A DNA stretch of 12,286 bases from positions 1 through 12,286 of the forward strand of contig JAQZAY010000086.1 of NCBI GenBank assembly GCA_029239415.1, in the 5' to 3' direction. Origin of the DNA: Pseudomonas sp. (GTDB lineage: Bacteria; Pseudomonadota; Gammaproteobacteria; Pseudomonadales; Pseudomonadaceae). Below are positions 1 to 7,714 of the stretch, piece after piece. Made by a program: the position numbers and the translations under genes. Each line of letters begins with the position of its first letter. The first letter of the stretch is position 1. Below the pieces are notes generated by a model. It did no database searches. It worked only from the letters and a program-made list of their open reading frames with translations, and was not told the origin of the DNA.

Positions 1-1
1 C

Positions 2-277
2 AGCTACCGTCTGGCCGTCACCTCGCGCAGCCTGGCGGCGCTGCTGGGCGGTTACCTGCTGGCCTCGATGGCCAGCGTCTGCATCGCGCTGCTGGCGCCG
101 CTGCCCAGGGTCGATGCCGTGCTCACCGGCATGATGCTTTCATTCGTGTTCTACCTGCTGGCCTTCATCTGGTGCTTTGCCTGCCGCAGCGCCTGGCGCG
201 CATGGCTGGGCGTGCTACTGCCGAGCCTGGTGCTGGCACTGATCAACGGCCTGGCCTACTGGGTGAAGAACGCATGA
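2..277 (+). CDS. DUF3649-type small membrane protein, 3' part
   Basis: The 5' end lies outside the window. The frame is open from base 2 and ends at TGA 275-277, giving about 91 visible residues that start SYRLAVTSRSLAALLGGYLL. At least three hydrophobic helices are visible: roughly residues 10-33, 39-60 and 65-85. It resembles the DUF3649 iron-transporter-associated proteins that precede PepSY-TM and DUF3325 genes next to TonB-dependent siderophore receptors in pseudomonads. Its stop overlaps the next start (ATGA at 274-277), so translation of the two genes is probably coupled. A Met codon at 68 lies inside the first helix and is unlikely to be the true start. The family call rests on hydrophobic pattern and gene order. 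The biochemical role is unknown; a part in handling iron from ferri-siderophores is inferred. Confidence 0.72.
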   Translation, partial: SYRLAVTSRSLAALLGGYLLASMASVCIALLAPLPRVDAVLTGMMLSFVFYLLAFIWCFACRSAWRAWLGVLLPSLVLALINGLAYWVKNA

Positions 278-1857
278 AAGAAGGCTTCCGCCAGGCGATG
301 GCCTGGCTGCACACCTGGACCGGCCTGATCTTCGGCTGGCTGCTGTTCGCCATCTTCCTGACCGGGACCATGTCCTATTTCAAGGATGAGATCAGCCACT
401 GGAGCCAGCCAGAGGTGCGCAGCTACCCGCTCGATGCGGCGACGAGCCTGGCGCATGCCCAGCACTACCTCGAGGCCAATGCGAGCAAGGCCAGCGGCTG
501 GATCATCCGCCTGCCCAGCGAGCGCGAGCCGGCGCTGAGCGTGGGCTGGCGCGAGGAGGGCGGCAGTGGCCGGCGCGGCTTCACCAGCAAGCAGCTGGAT
601 GCCCAGAGCGGCGAGGTGGTCCAGGCCCGCGACAGCCGAGGGGGCGAGTTCTTCTACCGTTTCCATTTCCAGCTGGAGATGCCGCACCCCTGGGGGCGCT
701 GGCTGTCGACCTTCTGCGCGTTCATCATGCTGTTGGGCCTGCTGACCGGCATCATCACCCACAAGAAGATCTTCAAGGAATTCTTCACCTTCCGGCCTGG
801 AAAGGGCCAGCGCTCATGGCTCGATGGCCACAACGCAATCGGGGTGCTGGTGCTGCCGTTCCACCTGATGATCAGCTACAGCAGCCTGGTGATCTTCATG
901 TACATGGTGATGCCGGCAGGCATCATGGCCAGCTACGACAACCCGCGCGGGTACTTCAGCGAGCTGTTCGGCCAACCCGAGGCGCCCAGGTCCGCTGGCC
1001 TCGTCGCCCCGCTGGCCTCGTTGCCAGCACTCTACGCCAAGGTCCAGGAACAGGCCCCGGGCGCGCGCCTGGGCTGGATCGAGGTGCACAACCCGGGCGA
1101 CCAGAACGCGCGCGTCAACTTCACCCGCTCTGCCGCCGACAGCGTGGCTTCCCGGCGCAGTGGCAGCTGGAGCTTCGACGGGGTCACCGGGGAGCCGCTC
1201 AAGCGTGGCGCGCCTGAAAGCGCGGCGATGCTGGCTTCCTTCACCTTTGCCGGCTTGCACATGGGCCACTACGCCGGGCCCTGGCTGCGCTGGCTGTACT
1301 TTGTCTTCGGCGTGGCGGGCACTGCGGTGATCGGCACAGGCCTGGTGATGTGGCTGGGCAAGCGCCAGCTCAAGCACGCCAAGAGCGACACCCTGCCCAC
1401 CGAGCTGCGCCTGGTCGAGGTGCTCAACATCGCCAGCATGAGCGGCCTGCTGCTGGGCGTGGCGGCGTTCTTCTGGGCCAATCGCCTGTTGCCCGTGGGC
1501 ATGGAAGGGCGCGGCGACTGGGAGGCCGACAGCTTCCTGCTGGCCTGGGCGCTGTCGTTGCCCCATGCCATGCTGCGTCCCGGCCGCCGCGCCTGGGCCG
1601 AACAACTGGGCCTGGGCGCGCTGGCCTTTGCCCTGTTGCCCCTGCTCAACGCGCTGACCACGGGCCAGGGCCTTGATCATTCGTTAGCCGTGGGCGACTG
1701 GGCCATGGCCGGGTTCGACCTGACGGCGCTGGCAGTCGGCGTATTCCTTGCCTGGGCCGCCCGCCAGATGGCGCGCGCCCCGAAGCTGGCCGCCAGGCGC
1801 ACCCCGCGCGCGGCCAAGCCCTCATCTGCAACCCTGGTCGAGCCGAAGGTAACGTGA
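274..1857 (+). CDS. PepSY-associated TM protein (putative ferri-siderophore reductase/iron-uptake component)
   Basis: This is a 527-residue inner-membrane protein of the PepSY_TM family, which includes the FoxB/PiuB-like proteins linked to siderophore-iron reduction. An N-terminal helix (about 10-33, following MAWLHTWTGL) leads to a periplasmic PepSY-like region (about 45-140). Helices follow at about 145-163 and 187-213, then a second soluble region (about 220-320), then helices near 337-361 and several more toward the C-terminus. Histidines at helix edges (H13, H131, H137, H163, H186, H197, H329, H332) are candidate heme ligands; heme-based reduction is known for FoxB and is inferred here. 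The start at 274 was chosen because it gives the ATGA overlap with the upstream gene and begins just before the first helix. The in-frame start at 172 would add 34 residues lying wholly inside the upstream gene. The C-terminal tail is basic and Ala/Pro-rich. It overlaps the DUF3325 start. Confidence 0.88.
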   Translation: MKEGFRQAMAWLHTWTGLIFGWLLFAIFLTGTMSYFKDEISHWSQPEVRSYPLDAATSLAHAQHYLEANASKASGWIIRLPSEREPALSVGWREEGGSGRRGFTSKQLDAQSGEVVQARDSRGGEFFYRFHFQLEMPHPWGRWLSTFCAFIMLLGLLTGIITHKKIFKEFFTFRPGKGQRSWLDGHNAIGVLVLPFHLMISYSSLVIFMYMVMPAGIMASYDNPRGYFSELFGQPEAPRSAGLVAPLASLPALYAKVQEQAPGARLGWIEVHNPGDQNARVNFTRSAADSVASRRSGSWSFDGVTGEPLKRGAPESAAMLASFTFAGLHMGHYAGPWLRWLYFVFGVAGTAVIGTGLVMWLGKRQLKHAKSDTLPTELRLVEVLNIASMSGLLLGVAAFFWANRLLPVGMEGRGDWEADSFLLAWALSLPHAMLRPGRRAWAEQLGLGALAFALLPLLNALTTGQGLDHSLAVGDWAMAGFDLTALAVGVFLAWAARQMARAPKLAARRTPRAAKPSSATLVEPKVT

Positions 1858-2183
1858 TGTTCAGTTTTGCCCTGATCGGCTTCGCCGGCTTTGCCGCCCT
1901 GTGCCTGGCCATGGAAAAGCACTTCAACGAACTGCTCGGGCGCAAGTCCACGCTGCGCCAGCGGCGCGGCCTGCGAGTGGTGGGCTGGGGATTGCTGCTG
2001 GTCGCGCTGGTGCTGGCCGTGCAGACGCGCGGCTGGGCCCTGGGCCTGGTGGAATGGACCGCGGTGTTGATGGCCGGGGTTACCGTGTGGGTGTTCCTGC
2101 TGCCGTACCAGCCGCGCCTGTTGCTCGGCCTGGCCGCGGCGAGCCTGTTGCTGGGGCCAGTGCTGGCGGCGCTGCCTATGTGA
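1857..2183 (+). CDS. DUF3325 small membrane protein
   Basis: This 108-residue protein starts MFSFALIGFAGFAALCLAME and has a hydrophobic first helix (about 2-19), a basic loop (RKSTLRQRRGLR, about 28-39), and further helices at about 40-57, 64-81 and 85-105. Size, topology and position after a PepSY-TM gene fit DUF3325, whose biochemical role is unknown. ATG 1857 is preferred because GAAGG at 1845-1849 lies 7 bases upstream; GTG 1854 in the same frame would add one residue. The start shares its A with the TGA of the upstream gene, so the module is translationally coupled. Only 22 bases separate its stop from the stop of the convergent AraC-type gene. Confidence 0.8.
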   Translation: MFSFALIGFAGFAALCLAMEKHFNELLGRKSTLRQRRGLRVVGWGLLLVALVLAVQTRGWALGLVEWTAVLMAGVTVWVFLLPYQPRLLLGLAAASLLLGPVLAALPM

Positions 2184-2205
2184 GCTTTCGCAGCACACTC
2201 GAGTG

Positions 2206-3081
2206 CTAGCCGGCGAAGGCAGCGCGGTACTCGCCCGGGGTCGCGCCCAGCGCTTGGCGAAAGCGGTTGCTGAAATGGCTGGCGCTGGCGAAGCCGCAGG
2301 CCAGCGCCACCTCGCCCAGCGGCAACCCGCCCAGGCGCAGCAGCTGGCAGGCTCGATGCAGGCGGCGGGCGAGCAGGTATTGATGCGGGGGCTGGCCGAA
2401 GCTTGTGCGGAACATGCGGGCGAAGTGGTATTCGGACAGGTTGCAGCGCTCGGCCAGTTCGCCAAGGGTGATGGGCTGCTCGAGGTGCGCCTCGATGTAT
2501 TCGGCAAGCTGGCGCCGCGCATGCGGGGCCAGGCCGCCTTTGAGACGCAGGCCCTGGCGCAGTCCTGCCTGGCCAAGCACCGCATGGTCGATGATCTCGT
2601 GGGCCAGGCTGGTGGCCAGCAGGCGCTCGCCGGGCTCGTCCCAGTCCAGGGCGATCAGTTGGCGAAAGCGCCGCGCCTGCTGCGGGTCGTCGAGGAAGGT
2701 CGCTTCGGTCAGTTGCATCTCGCGTGGCTCGCGGTCGAGCAGGCGCACGCAGCCCAGGGCGAATTGCTCTTCGCTGATGTACAGGTGTGCCAGGCGGATC
2801 GCCCCATTGACCACCCAGTTGGACTCATGGCCCGCCGGCATGATGCACAGTTTGTCGGGCCCGCCCTTGTCCGCCGGGCGCTGGCGGCGGAAGGTGCCGG
2901 TGCCATCGGCGATGTAGCACGACAGGGTGTGGTGGCTCGGCGCCTGGTAGTCGCGGGCGTCATCGCGGTTGCGCCACAACGCCGCGGCCAGGCCATCGCC
3001 CAGTAATGCGCTGTGCTCCAGGCGGGCGTTGGGCGATGCGCGCATGCAATTGAAGACTTGCAGCTGGTCAAGTGGATTCAT
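2206..3081 (-). CDS. AraC-family transcriptional regulator
   Basis: This 291-residue protein has an N-terminal effector-sensing half (about 1-180) and a C-terminal AraC/XylS DNA-binding domain (about 188-289). The first helix-turn-helix is near 205-227 (ITLGELAERCNLSEYHFARM). The second is near 255-277, and the family signature around ACGFASASHFSNRFRQALG (261-279) ends in TPGEY. The N-terminal half holds Cys/His-rich stretches (SHHTLSCYIADG, MPAGHESNW) consistent with a cupin-like fold, but the ligand cannot be named. ATG 3081 is chosen because AGAGGA lies 6 bases upstream on the minus strand. A further start at 3162 would add 27 residues and run over this ribosome-binding site. It is divergent from the EamA transporter, the usual arrangement for a local regulator; control of that operon is inferred. 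Convergent with the DUF3325 gene. Confidence 0.92.
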   Translation of the reverse strand: MNPLDQLQVFNCMRASPNARLEHSALLGDGLAAALWRNRDDARDYQAPSHHTLSCYIADGTGTFRRQRPADKGGPDKLCIMPAGHESNWVVNGAIRLAHLYISEEQFALGCVRLLDREPREMQLTEATFLDDPQQARRFRQLIALDWDEPGERLLATSLAHEIIDHAVLGQAGLRQGLRLKGGLAPHARRQLAEYIEAHLEQPITLGELAERCNLSEYHFARMFRTSFGQPPHQYLLARRLHRACQLLRLGGLPLGEVALACGFASASHFSNRFRQALGATPGEYRAAFAG

Positions 3082-3087
3082 GATGGT

Positions 3088-3093
3088 TCCTCT
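3088..3093 (-). promoter_or_regulatory. Ribosome-binding site of the AraC-type gene
   Basis: On the minus strand AGAGGA sits 6 bases before ATG 3081, close to the anti-Shine-Dalgarno complement. It decides the start of the regulator in favour of 3081 over the longer reading from 3162. Confidence 0.7.
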
Positions 3094-3146
3094 GGCACCT
3101 ATCCTACTGTCGGCTACGGATGGTGGGGAGAGCAGGGGCAGTAAAA

Positions 3147-3163
3147 GCGCAAGTTTGTGCAAG
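3147..3163. promoter_or_regulatory. Candidate operator: direct repeat in the araC-type/eamA intergenic region
   Basis: GCGCAAG (3147-3153) is followed by TTT and then GTGCAAG (3157-3163). The two heptamers differ at one base and repeat with a 10-bp period, so both would face the same side of the helix. AraC-family proteins commonly bind direct half-sites, and this pair sits in the middle of the divergent region between the regulator and the transporter. I see no convincing sigma-70 promoter nearby on either strand, so the assignment is positional. A near-palindrome, GCGCAAGTTTGTGC, overlaps the same bases and gives an alternative reading. Confidence 0.3.
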
Positions 3164-3228
3164 CAGACCGAAGGGGCATGGCCGAAGGTAGGGCGGTCTC
3201 AAACCCGAATCGCCGAGCGAGCCTGACC

Positions 3229-4170
3229 ATGAACCTGTCCCTTTACCTGCTCACCGTCCTGATCTGGGGCACCACCTGGATCGCGCTCAAGCTGCAACTG
3301 GGCGTGGTCGAGATCGCGGTGTCGATTGTCTACCGCTTCGCCCTGGCCGGCGCGATCCTGTTCGCCATCCTCTTGCTCACCCGGCGCCTGCAACCCATGG
3401 ACCGTCGTGGCCACCTGATCTGCGTCGCCCAGGGCCTGTGCCTGTTCTGCGTGAACTTCATGTGCTTCCTGAGCGCCAGCCAGTGGATTGCCAGCGGCCT
3501 GATCGCCGTGGTGTTCTCTACCGCCACTCTGTGGAACGCGCTCAATGCGCGGGTCTTCTTCGGCCAGCGCATCGCCGCCAACGTGCTGGGCGGCGGGGCG
3601 CTCGGGCTGGCCGGGTTGGCCTTGCTGTTCTGGCCAGAGCTGTCAGACCACGGTGCCAGCCGCGAGACCCTGGTCGGCCTGGGCCTGGCGCTACTCGGTA
3701 CCCTGTGCTTCTCCGCGGGCAACATGCTGTCGAGCATGCAGCAGAAAGCCGGCCTCAAGCCGATGACCACCAATGCCTGGGGCATGCTCTATGGCGCCGG
3801 CATGCTGGCCGTGTACTGCCTGGCATCGGGCATTCCCTTTGCCATGGAGTGGAACCTTCGCTATGTCGGCTCGTTGATGTACCTGGTGATCCCGGGATCG
3901 GTGATCGGCTTCACCGCCTACCTGACCCTGGTCGGGCGCATGGGGCCGGAGCGGGCGGCCTATTGCACGGTACTGTTCCCGCTGGTGGCGCTGAACGTCT
4001 CGGCCTTTGCCGAAGGCTACCAGTGGACCACGCCCGCCTTGGCGGGACTGGTGCTGGTGATGCTCGGCAACGTGCTGGTGTTTCGCAAGCCAGCCCGCCA
4101 GCCCTGCGCGCAACCGGTCGCCGCTCCCGCCTCGCTGTCTACACTTGCCGGGCACATCCAGCGAAGGTAG
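3229..4170 (+). CDS. EamA/DMT-superfamily transporter
   Basis: This 313-residue inner-membrane protein has about ten predicted helices in two EamA repeats (about 5-136 and 149-285). The first helix carries the typical WGTTWIALK motif (13-21). The second repeat shows the usual Pro/Glu pair in FPLVALNVSAFAEGYQW (P251, E262). The family exports metabolites such as amino acids or drugs, and the substrate cannot be read from sequence. ATG 3229 is chosen because it begins directly before helix 1; the in-frame start at 3157 adds 24 charged residues and lies in the intergenic region. Divergent from the AraC-type regulator. Only 5 bases separate its stop from the start of the glucosyltransferase, so co-transcription is likely. 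The C-terminal tail (about 288-313) is hydrophilic and Pro/Ala-rich. Confidence 0.9.
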   Translation: MNLSLYLLTVLIWGTTWIALKLQLGVVEIAVSIVYRFALAGAILFAILLLTRRLQPMDRRGHLICVAQGLCLFCVNFMCFLSASQWIASGLIAVVFSTATLWNALNARVFFGQRIAANVLGGGALGLAGLALLFWPELSDHGASRETLVGLGLALLGTLCFSAGNMLSSMQQKAGLKPMTTNAWGMLYGAGMLAVYCLASGIPFAMEWNLRYVGSLMYLVIPGSVIGFTAYLTLVGRMGPERAAYCTVLFPLVALNVSAFAEGYQWTTPALAGLVLVMLGNVLVFRKPARQPCAQPVAAPASLSTLAGHIQRR

Positions 4171-4175
4171 GGAAC

Positions 4176-5678
4176 ATGTCGACACCGGCACTCTGGGACA
4201 GGCAGTTGTCGCAACGGGAAGTCCAGGTGCTGTGCCTGTTGGCGGTGGGGTTGCACCTGATACCCCTGTTGCTCGCCGATCACTTCTATATCGATGACAG
4301 CTGGCGCTCGCAGATGGCCGGTAACGCCTGGACCCAGGAAGGACGGGTGCTGACCGACTGGCTGTACGCCGGCCTGAGCTTCAGCGCCCGCGCGCCCAAC
4401 CTGTTCCCGTTGCCGCTGCTGCTGGCGGCCACCGCCGCGGCCCTGGCCCTGGCTCGACTGGCCCGGCACTACGTGGCCGCGCCTACGGCCAGTGCGGTGC
4501 TGGTGGTACTGCCGCTGTGGTACAACCCGTTTTTCCTGCAGAACCTGTCGTACCAGTACGACGGGCCGGCCATGGTCCTGGCCCTGGCGGCCGGCGTGTT
4601 GGCGATCACCCTGGAGCCCTCGCGGGGGCGCAACCTGTTCTTCGGTGCGGTGCTGGTGGCGGCCTCGGCGAGCTTCTACCAGGTCGGCCTCAACCTGGTC
4701 GCTGGTCTGTGTTGCATCGAGGTCATGCGGCAGGTGGCGCTAGGGGCGGATCTTCGGCGAACCGTTGTGCATGCGCTGGGGCGCCTGGCGCAGCTGCTCG
4801 GCGGTTGCCTGCTGTACTTTCTCACGGCCTTCCAGCTGATGGCGCCCCTGCGCCAGAGCCTGCTCGCCTTCGACGGTCAGTGGCTCGCGACGATAGGCCA
4901 GCGCCTCGGGCTCATCGCCGAGCGTGTCGGCCTGCTGATCACCCCTGGCACACTCTGGTTCAGCCTGGCGCTCCTGCTGCTGGCGACGCTGGCCTTGGTC
5001 ACCGTGGCCCTGCAGGTTGCTCGCAGTCCTCAAGGCCCCCTTGCCAGGTTGGGCCTGCTGCTGATGCTGGCCATGCCCGTGCCGCTGGTCCTGCTGCTGG
5101 TGGCGGGGCTCACGTTGCTGTTCGCGGATTTCAACGATGGGGCGCGCACCCTGATGGGGCTGGCCACGCCAGTGGTGCTGGTGCTCTGGCTCGCCCATCG
5201 CCAGCTCCACGCGTGGCACCGGCGCCTGCCTGGGCTGCTGGTGGTTCCGCTGCTGTTCATGCTGTCGTTCTCGTTCGCCTACGGCCGCGTGCTGGTGATG
5301 CAGAAAGAACTGCAGCAGGCGATGGCGTTCTCCCTGGCCCACGATATCAGCTCCCGGCCGGCACTGGCCTCGGCGCCGCGCCTGTACATGCTGGACATCG
5401 GCTCGAGCGGCCAGTGGCTACCGGCCTCGGTGGGCTCGCTCAAGGCCATGCCGGCCCTGCGCTACGTGCTCAACATCAACTTCCTGCTGCTGCCGGAGAT
5501 GATGCCCCGCGTGGGCCTGAGCAACTTCGGGACCCGCGTGCCGCTCGATCGCCAGCAGGTGATGGCGAGCAGCCCCACGCCGGTGGTGGACAACAAGTTC
5601 TACGCCATCCATCTGGTCGACGGCAGTGGCTATGTGCTGATGAAACCCCCGCGCGACCCCGAGGCATACCGGTGGTGA
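4176..5678 (+). CDS. GtrII-type membrane glucosyltransferase (GT-C fold)
   Basis: This 500-residue polytopic membrane protein resembles the glucosyl-transferase GtrII family (Glucos_trans_II). Such enzymes move a glycosyl group from a polyprenyl-phosphate carrier to lipopolysaccharide O-antigen in the periplasm. An acidic pair (D40, D41 in HFYIDDSW) lies in the first periplasmic loop, where GT-C enzymes place catalytic acids. NLSYQYDGPAM (123-133) and SFYQVGLN (166-173) match the family pattern. About ten helices follow, then a soluble C-terminal domain (about 380-500). ATG 4176 follows GGTAGGGA closely. The frame stays open 246 codons upstream but only as a shadow of the EamA gene. The GtrB-type gene follows after 37 bases. 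Base composition looks like its neighbours, unlike the AT-rich gtr genes of many phages. Acceptor and sugar are unknown; glucose is assumed from the family name. Confidence 0.82.
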   Translation: MSTPALWDRQLSQREVQVLCLLAVGLHLIPLLLADHFYIDDSWRSQMAGNAWTQEGRVLTDWLYAGLSFSARAPNLFPLPLLLAATAAALALARLARHYVAAPTASAVLVVLPLWYNPFFLQNLSYQYDGPAMVLALAAGVLAITLEPSRGRNLFFGAVLVAASASFYQVGLNLVAGLCCIEVMRQVALGADLRRTVVHALGRLAQLLGGCLLYFLTAFQLMAPLRQSLLAFDGQWLATIGQRLGLIAERVGLLITPGTLWFSLALLLLATLALVTVALQVARSPQGPLARLGLLLMLAMPVPLVLLLVAGLTLLFADFNDGARTLMGLATPVVLVLWLAHRQLHAWHRRLPGLLVVPLLFMLSFSFAYGRVLVMQKELQQAMAFSLAHDISSRPALASAPRLYMLDIGSSGQWLPASVGSLKAMPALRYVLNINFLLLPEMMPRVGLSNFGTRVPLDRQQVMASSPTPVVDNKFYAIHLVDGSGYVLMKPPRDPEAYRW

Positions 5679-5715
5679 GCCTATCCATGCTGCGTGATCC
5701 CAGGTCGAGGGCACC

Positions 5716-6657
5716 ATGACCACCATTACCCTGATCGTGCCGGTGTACAACGAACAAGCCACGCTCGAGCTGTTCTACCGCGCGGTGCGCAACGAGCCTT
5801 CCCTGAGTGACTTCAACGTCGAGATCCTGTTCGTCAATGACGGCAGCAGCGACCGCAGCGAGGCCATCTGCGCGGAGCTCGCCGCGCAGGACGAAGGGGT
5901 CGCGGTGATCGATTTCTCGCGCAACTTCGGCAAAGAGGCCGCGTTGTTCGCCGGGCTGGAATACGCCGACGGCGACGCAGTGGTGCCGATCGACGTCGAC
6001 CTGCAAGACCCGATCGCGGTGATCGCGCGGATGATCGAGCGTTGGCAGGATGGTGCCGACGTGGTCCTGGCCAAGCGCCGCGACCGCTCCAGCGACACTC
6101 GCTTCAAGCGCTGGACGGCCAGCCTCTATTACCGGCTGCACAATCGCATCGCCTCGACCCACATCGAGGAGAACGTCGGTGATTTTCGCCTGCTCGACCG
6201 CAAGGTGGTAGCCGCCATCCGCCAGCTGCCCGAGCAGCAGCTGTTCATGAAAGGGGTGTTGTCGTGGGTCGGGTTTCGTACCGAGATCGTCGAGTACGAC
6301 CGGGCGCCGCGGGTGGCCGGGTCGAGCAAGTTCAACCCCTGGAGGTTGTGGAACCTGGCGCTGGACGGGATCACCTCGTTCAGCACCGTGCCGTTGCGGC
6401 TGTGGTCCTACATCGGCGGGGTAGTGTCGCTGTTCGCCATCGGCTTCGCGCTGTACATGGTGGTCGACAAGGTGCTGTTCGGCACGGACGTGCCGGGGTA
6501 TCCGTCCTTGATGACGGCGATACTGTTCCTGGGCGGGGTGCAGTTGATCGGCATCGGCATCCTGGGTGAGTACGTGGGGCGCATCTACCAGGAGGCCAAG
6601 CACCGGCCAAGGTATGTGGTGCGCAAGGTACAGGGCCGGCGGCGCAGGTTGAGGTAG
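5716..6657 (+). CDS. GtrB-type polyprenyl-phosphate glycosyltransferase (GT2)
   Basis: This 313-residue enzyme is expected to transfer a sugar, probably glucose from UDP-glucose, to undecaprenyl phosphate on the cytoplasmic face. The GT2 domain (about 4-220) shows PVYNE (9-13), VNDGSSD (40-46), DVDLQDP (93-99, metal/nucleotide-binding acids), GDFRLLDR (155-162) and the RVAGSSKF loop (199-206). Two C-terminal helices (about 229-251 and 266-288) and [10 protein letters not shown] (284-293) are typical of GtrB/DPM-like enzymes. GAGGG lies 4 bases before ATG 5716. It ends in a strongly basic GRRRRLR tail. It follows the GtrII-type gene and would supply its lipid-linked donor. The third classical partner, the small flippase GtrA, is absent between 3082 and 6715. 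Polymyxin-resistance ArnC is a relative, but the paired GtrII gene favours the Gtr reading. Confidence 0.9.
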   Translation: MTTITLIVPVYNEQATLELFYRAVRNEPSLSDFNVEILFVNDGSSDRSEAICAELAAQDEGVAVIDFSRNFGKEAALFAGLEYADGDAVVPIDVDLQDPIAVIARMIERWQDGADVVLAKRRDRSSDTRFKRWTASLYYRLHNRIASTHIEENVGDFRLLDRKVVAAIRQLPEQQLFMKGVLSWVGFRTEIVEYDRAPRVAGSSKFNPWRLWNLALDGITSFSTVPLRLWSYIGGVVSLFAIGFALYMVVDKVLFGTDVPGYPSLMTAILFLGGVQLIGIGILGEYVGRIYQEAKHRPRYVVRKVQGRRRRLR

Positions 6658-6715
6658 AAGGGGTTGCCCTGCACGGATCTGCTTTGTCTTGGCGCCGCCT
6701 GCTGTGTGGATCGGT

Positions 6716-7687
6716 CTACATCCAGGCCTGCGGATTGACCAGGTCTTGCGGCCGCTCGCCCAGCAGCGCGGCGCGCAGGTTGTCCACCGCGCGGTTGGCC
6801 ATGGCCTCGCGGGTCTCGGCGGTCGCCGAGCCAACGTGCGGCAAGGTCAGGGCATTGGGCAGCTGGAACAGCGGCGACTCGCGCAGCGGCTCTTTCTCGT
6901 ACACATCGAGCCCCGCGCCGCGGATGCTGCCGCTGCGCAGTGCCTCGATCAGCGCGGCCTCATCGACCACCGGCCCGCGGGCGATGTTGATCAGGAACGC
7001 GCTGGGCTTCATCAGCTGCAGCTCGCGGGTGCCGATCAGCTTGCGCGTGGCATCGCTCAGCGGCACCACGAGGACCACGAAATCGGCTTCGGCCAGCAGC
7101 TGGTCGAGGCTGCGATACTGGGCGCCGAGCTCCTGCTCGAGCTGCGGCTTGCGGCTGTTGCCGCTGTACAGCACGGGCATGTTGAAACCGAAGCGGCCAC
7201 GCCGGGCGATCGCCGCGCCAATGTTGCCCAGGCCGACGATGCCCAGGGTCTTGCCATGCACGTCGCTGCCGAAGTGGCTGGGGGCGATGGTCGCCTGCCA
7301 GTTGCCGGCCTTGGTCCAGGCATCCAGTTCGGCGACCCGGCGGGCGCTGCCCATGACCAGCGAGAAGGCCAGGTCCGCGGTGCTCTCGGTGAGCACGTCG
7401 GGGGTGTTGGTCAGGGCGATGCCGCGCTCGTTGAAGTAGGCCAGGTCATAGTTGTCGTAGCCGACCGAGATGCTCGACACCACCTTCAGCTTGCCAGCGC
7501 CCTCGAGCTGCTCGCGACCCAGCTTGCGGCCTACGCCGATCAGGCCGTGGGCCTCGGGCAGGGCTTCGTTGAACTGCGCGGCGACATCGCCTTGCCGGGG
7601 ATCGGGGGCGATGACGTTGAAGTCTTGCTGCAAGCGTTCGACGACGGCAGGGGTGACACGGCTGAAAGCGAGGACGTTCTTCTTCAT
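6716..7687 (-). CDS. ghrB: D-2-hydroxyacid dehydrogenase, GhrB/2-ketogluconate reductase type
   Basis: This 323-residue NAD(P)H-dependent cytosolic enzyme is expected to reduce glyoxylate, hydroxypyruvate and/or 2-ketogluconate. The Rossmann nucleotide-binding motif is GLGNIG (152-157). The catalytic set of the family is visible: Arg237 in NIARGPVVDE, Glu266 in DVYEKEP and His284 in PHVGSAT. SSISVGYDNYD (71-81) is the usual substrate-loop region. The length is typical. ATG 7687 begins MKKNVLAFSR; the longer reading from 7804 would translate the REP repeats and is rejected. The ribosome-binding site is weak (AGAGAA about 9 bases upstream). It is convergent with the GtrB-type gene with a 58-base gap. 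The LysR-type gene lies upstream on the same strand, 153 bases away. The symbol follows the closest named family; tkrA/kguD-type activity is equally possible. Confidence 0.9.
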   Translation of the reverse strand: MKKNVLAFSRVTPAVVERLQQDFNVIAPDPRQGDVAAQFNEALPEAHGLIGVGRKLGREQLEGAGKLKVVSSISVGYDNYDLAYFNERGIALTNTPDVLTESTADLAFSLVMGSARRVAELDAWTKAGNWQATIAPSHFGSDVHGKTLGIVGLGNIGAAIARRGRFGFNMPVLYSGNSRKPQLEQELGAQYRSLDQLLAEADFVVLVVPLSDATRKLIGTRELQLMKPSAFLINIARGPVVDEAALIEALRSGSIRGAGLDVYEKEPLRESPLFQLPNALTLPHVGSATAETREAMANRAVDNLRAALLGERPQDLVNPQAWM

Positions 7688-7714
7688 CGGCAAGTTCTCT
7701 GCTGGACTGAAATT

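Noticed and set aside
2196..2205. Palindrome CACTCGAGTG between the convergent DUF3325 and AraC-type stops, as a bidirectional terminator
   Set aside because: It is a five-pair perfect palindrome without a loop, and no T tract follows on either strand.
3438..4175. Upstream extension of the GtrII-type frame by 246 codons, suggesting a fusion protein
   Set aside because: The extension is the +1 shadow of the EamA gene and has an Arg/Gly/Pro-rich non-family composition. The GtrII family begins naturally at ATG 4176, which has its own ribosome-binding site.
4176..6657. The gtr pair as part of a prophage or recent transfer
   Set aside because: No integrase, attachment repeat, tRNA or phage gene is nearby, and GC-rich codon use matches the neighbours.
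6659..6670. AGGG-N4-CCCT hairpin after the GtrB stop as a terminator
   Set aside because: The stem has only four pairs and no T tract follows. I see no convincing terminator in the 58-base convergent gap.
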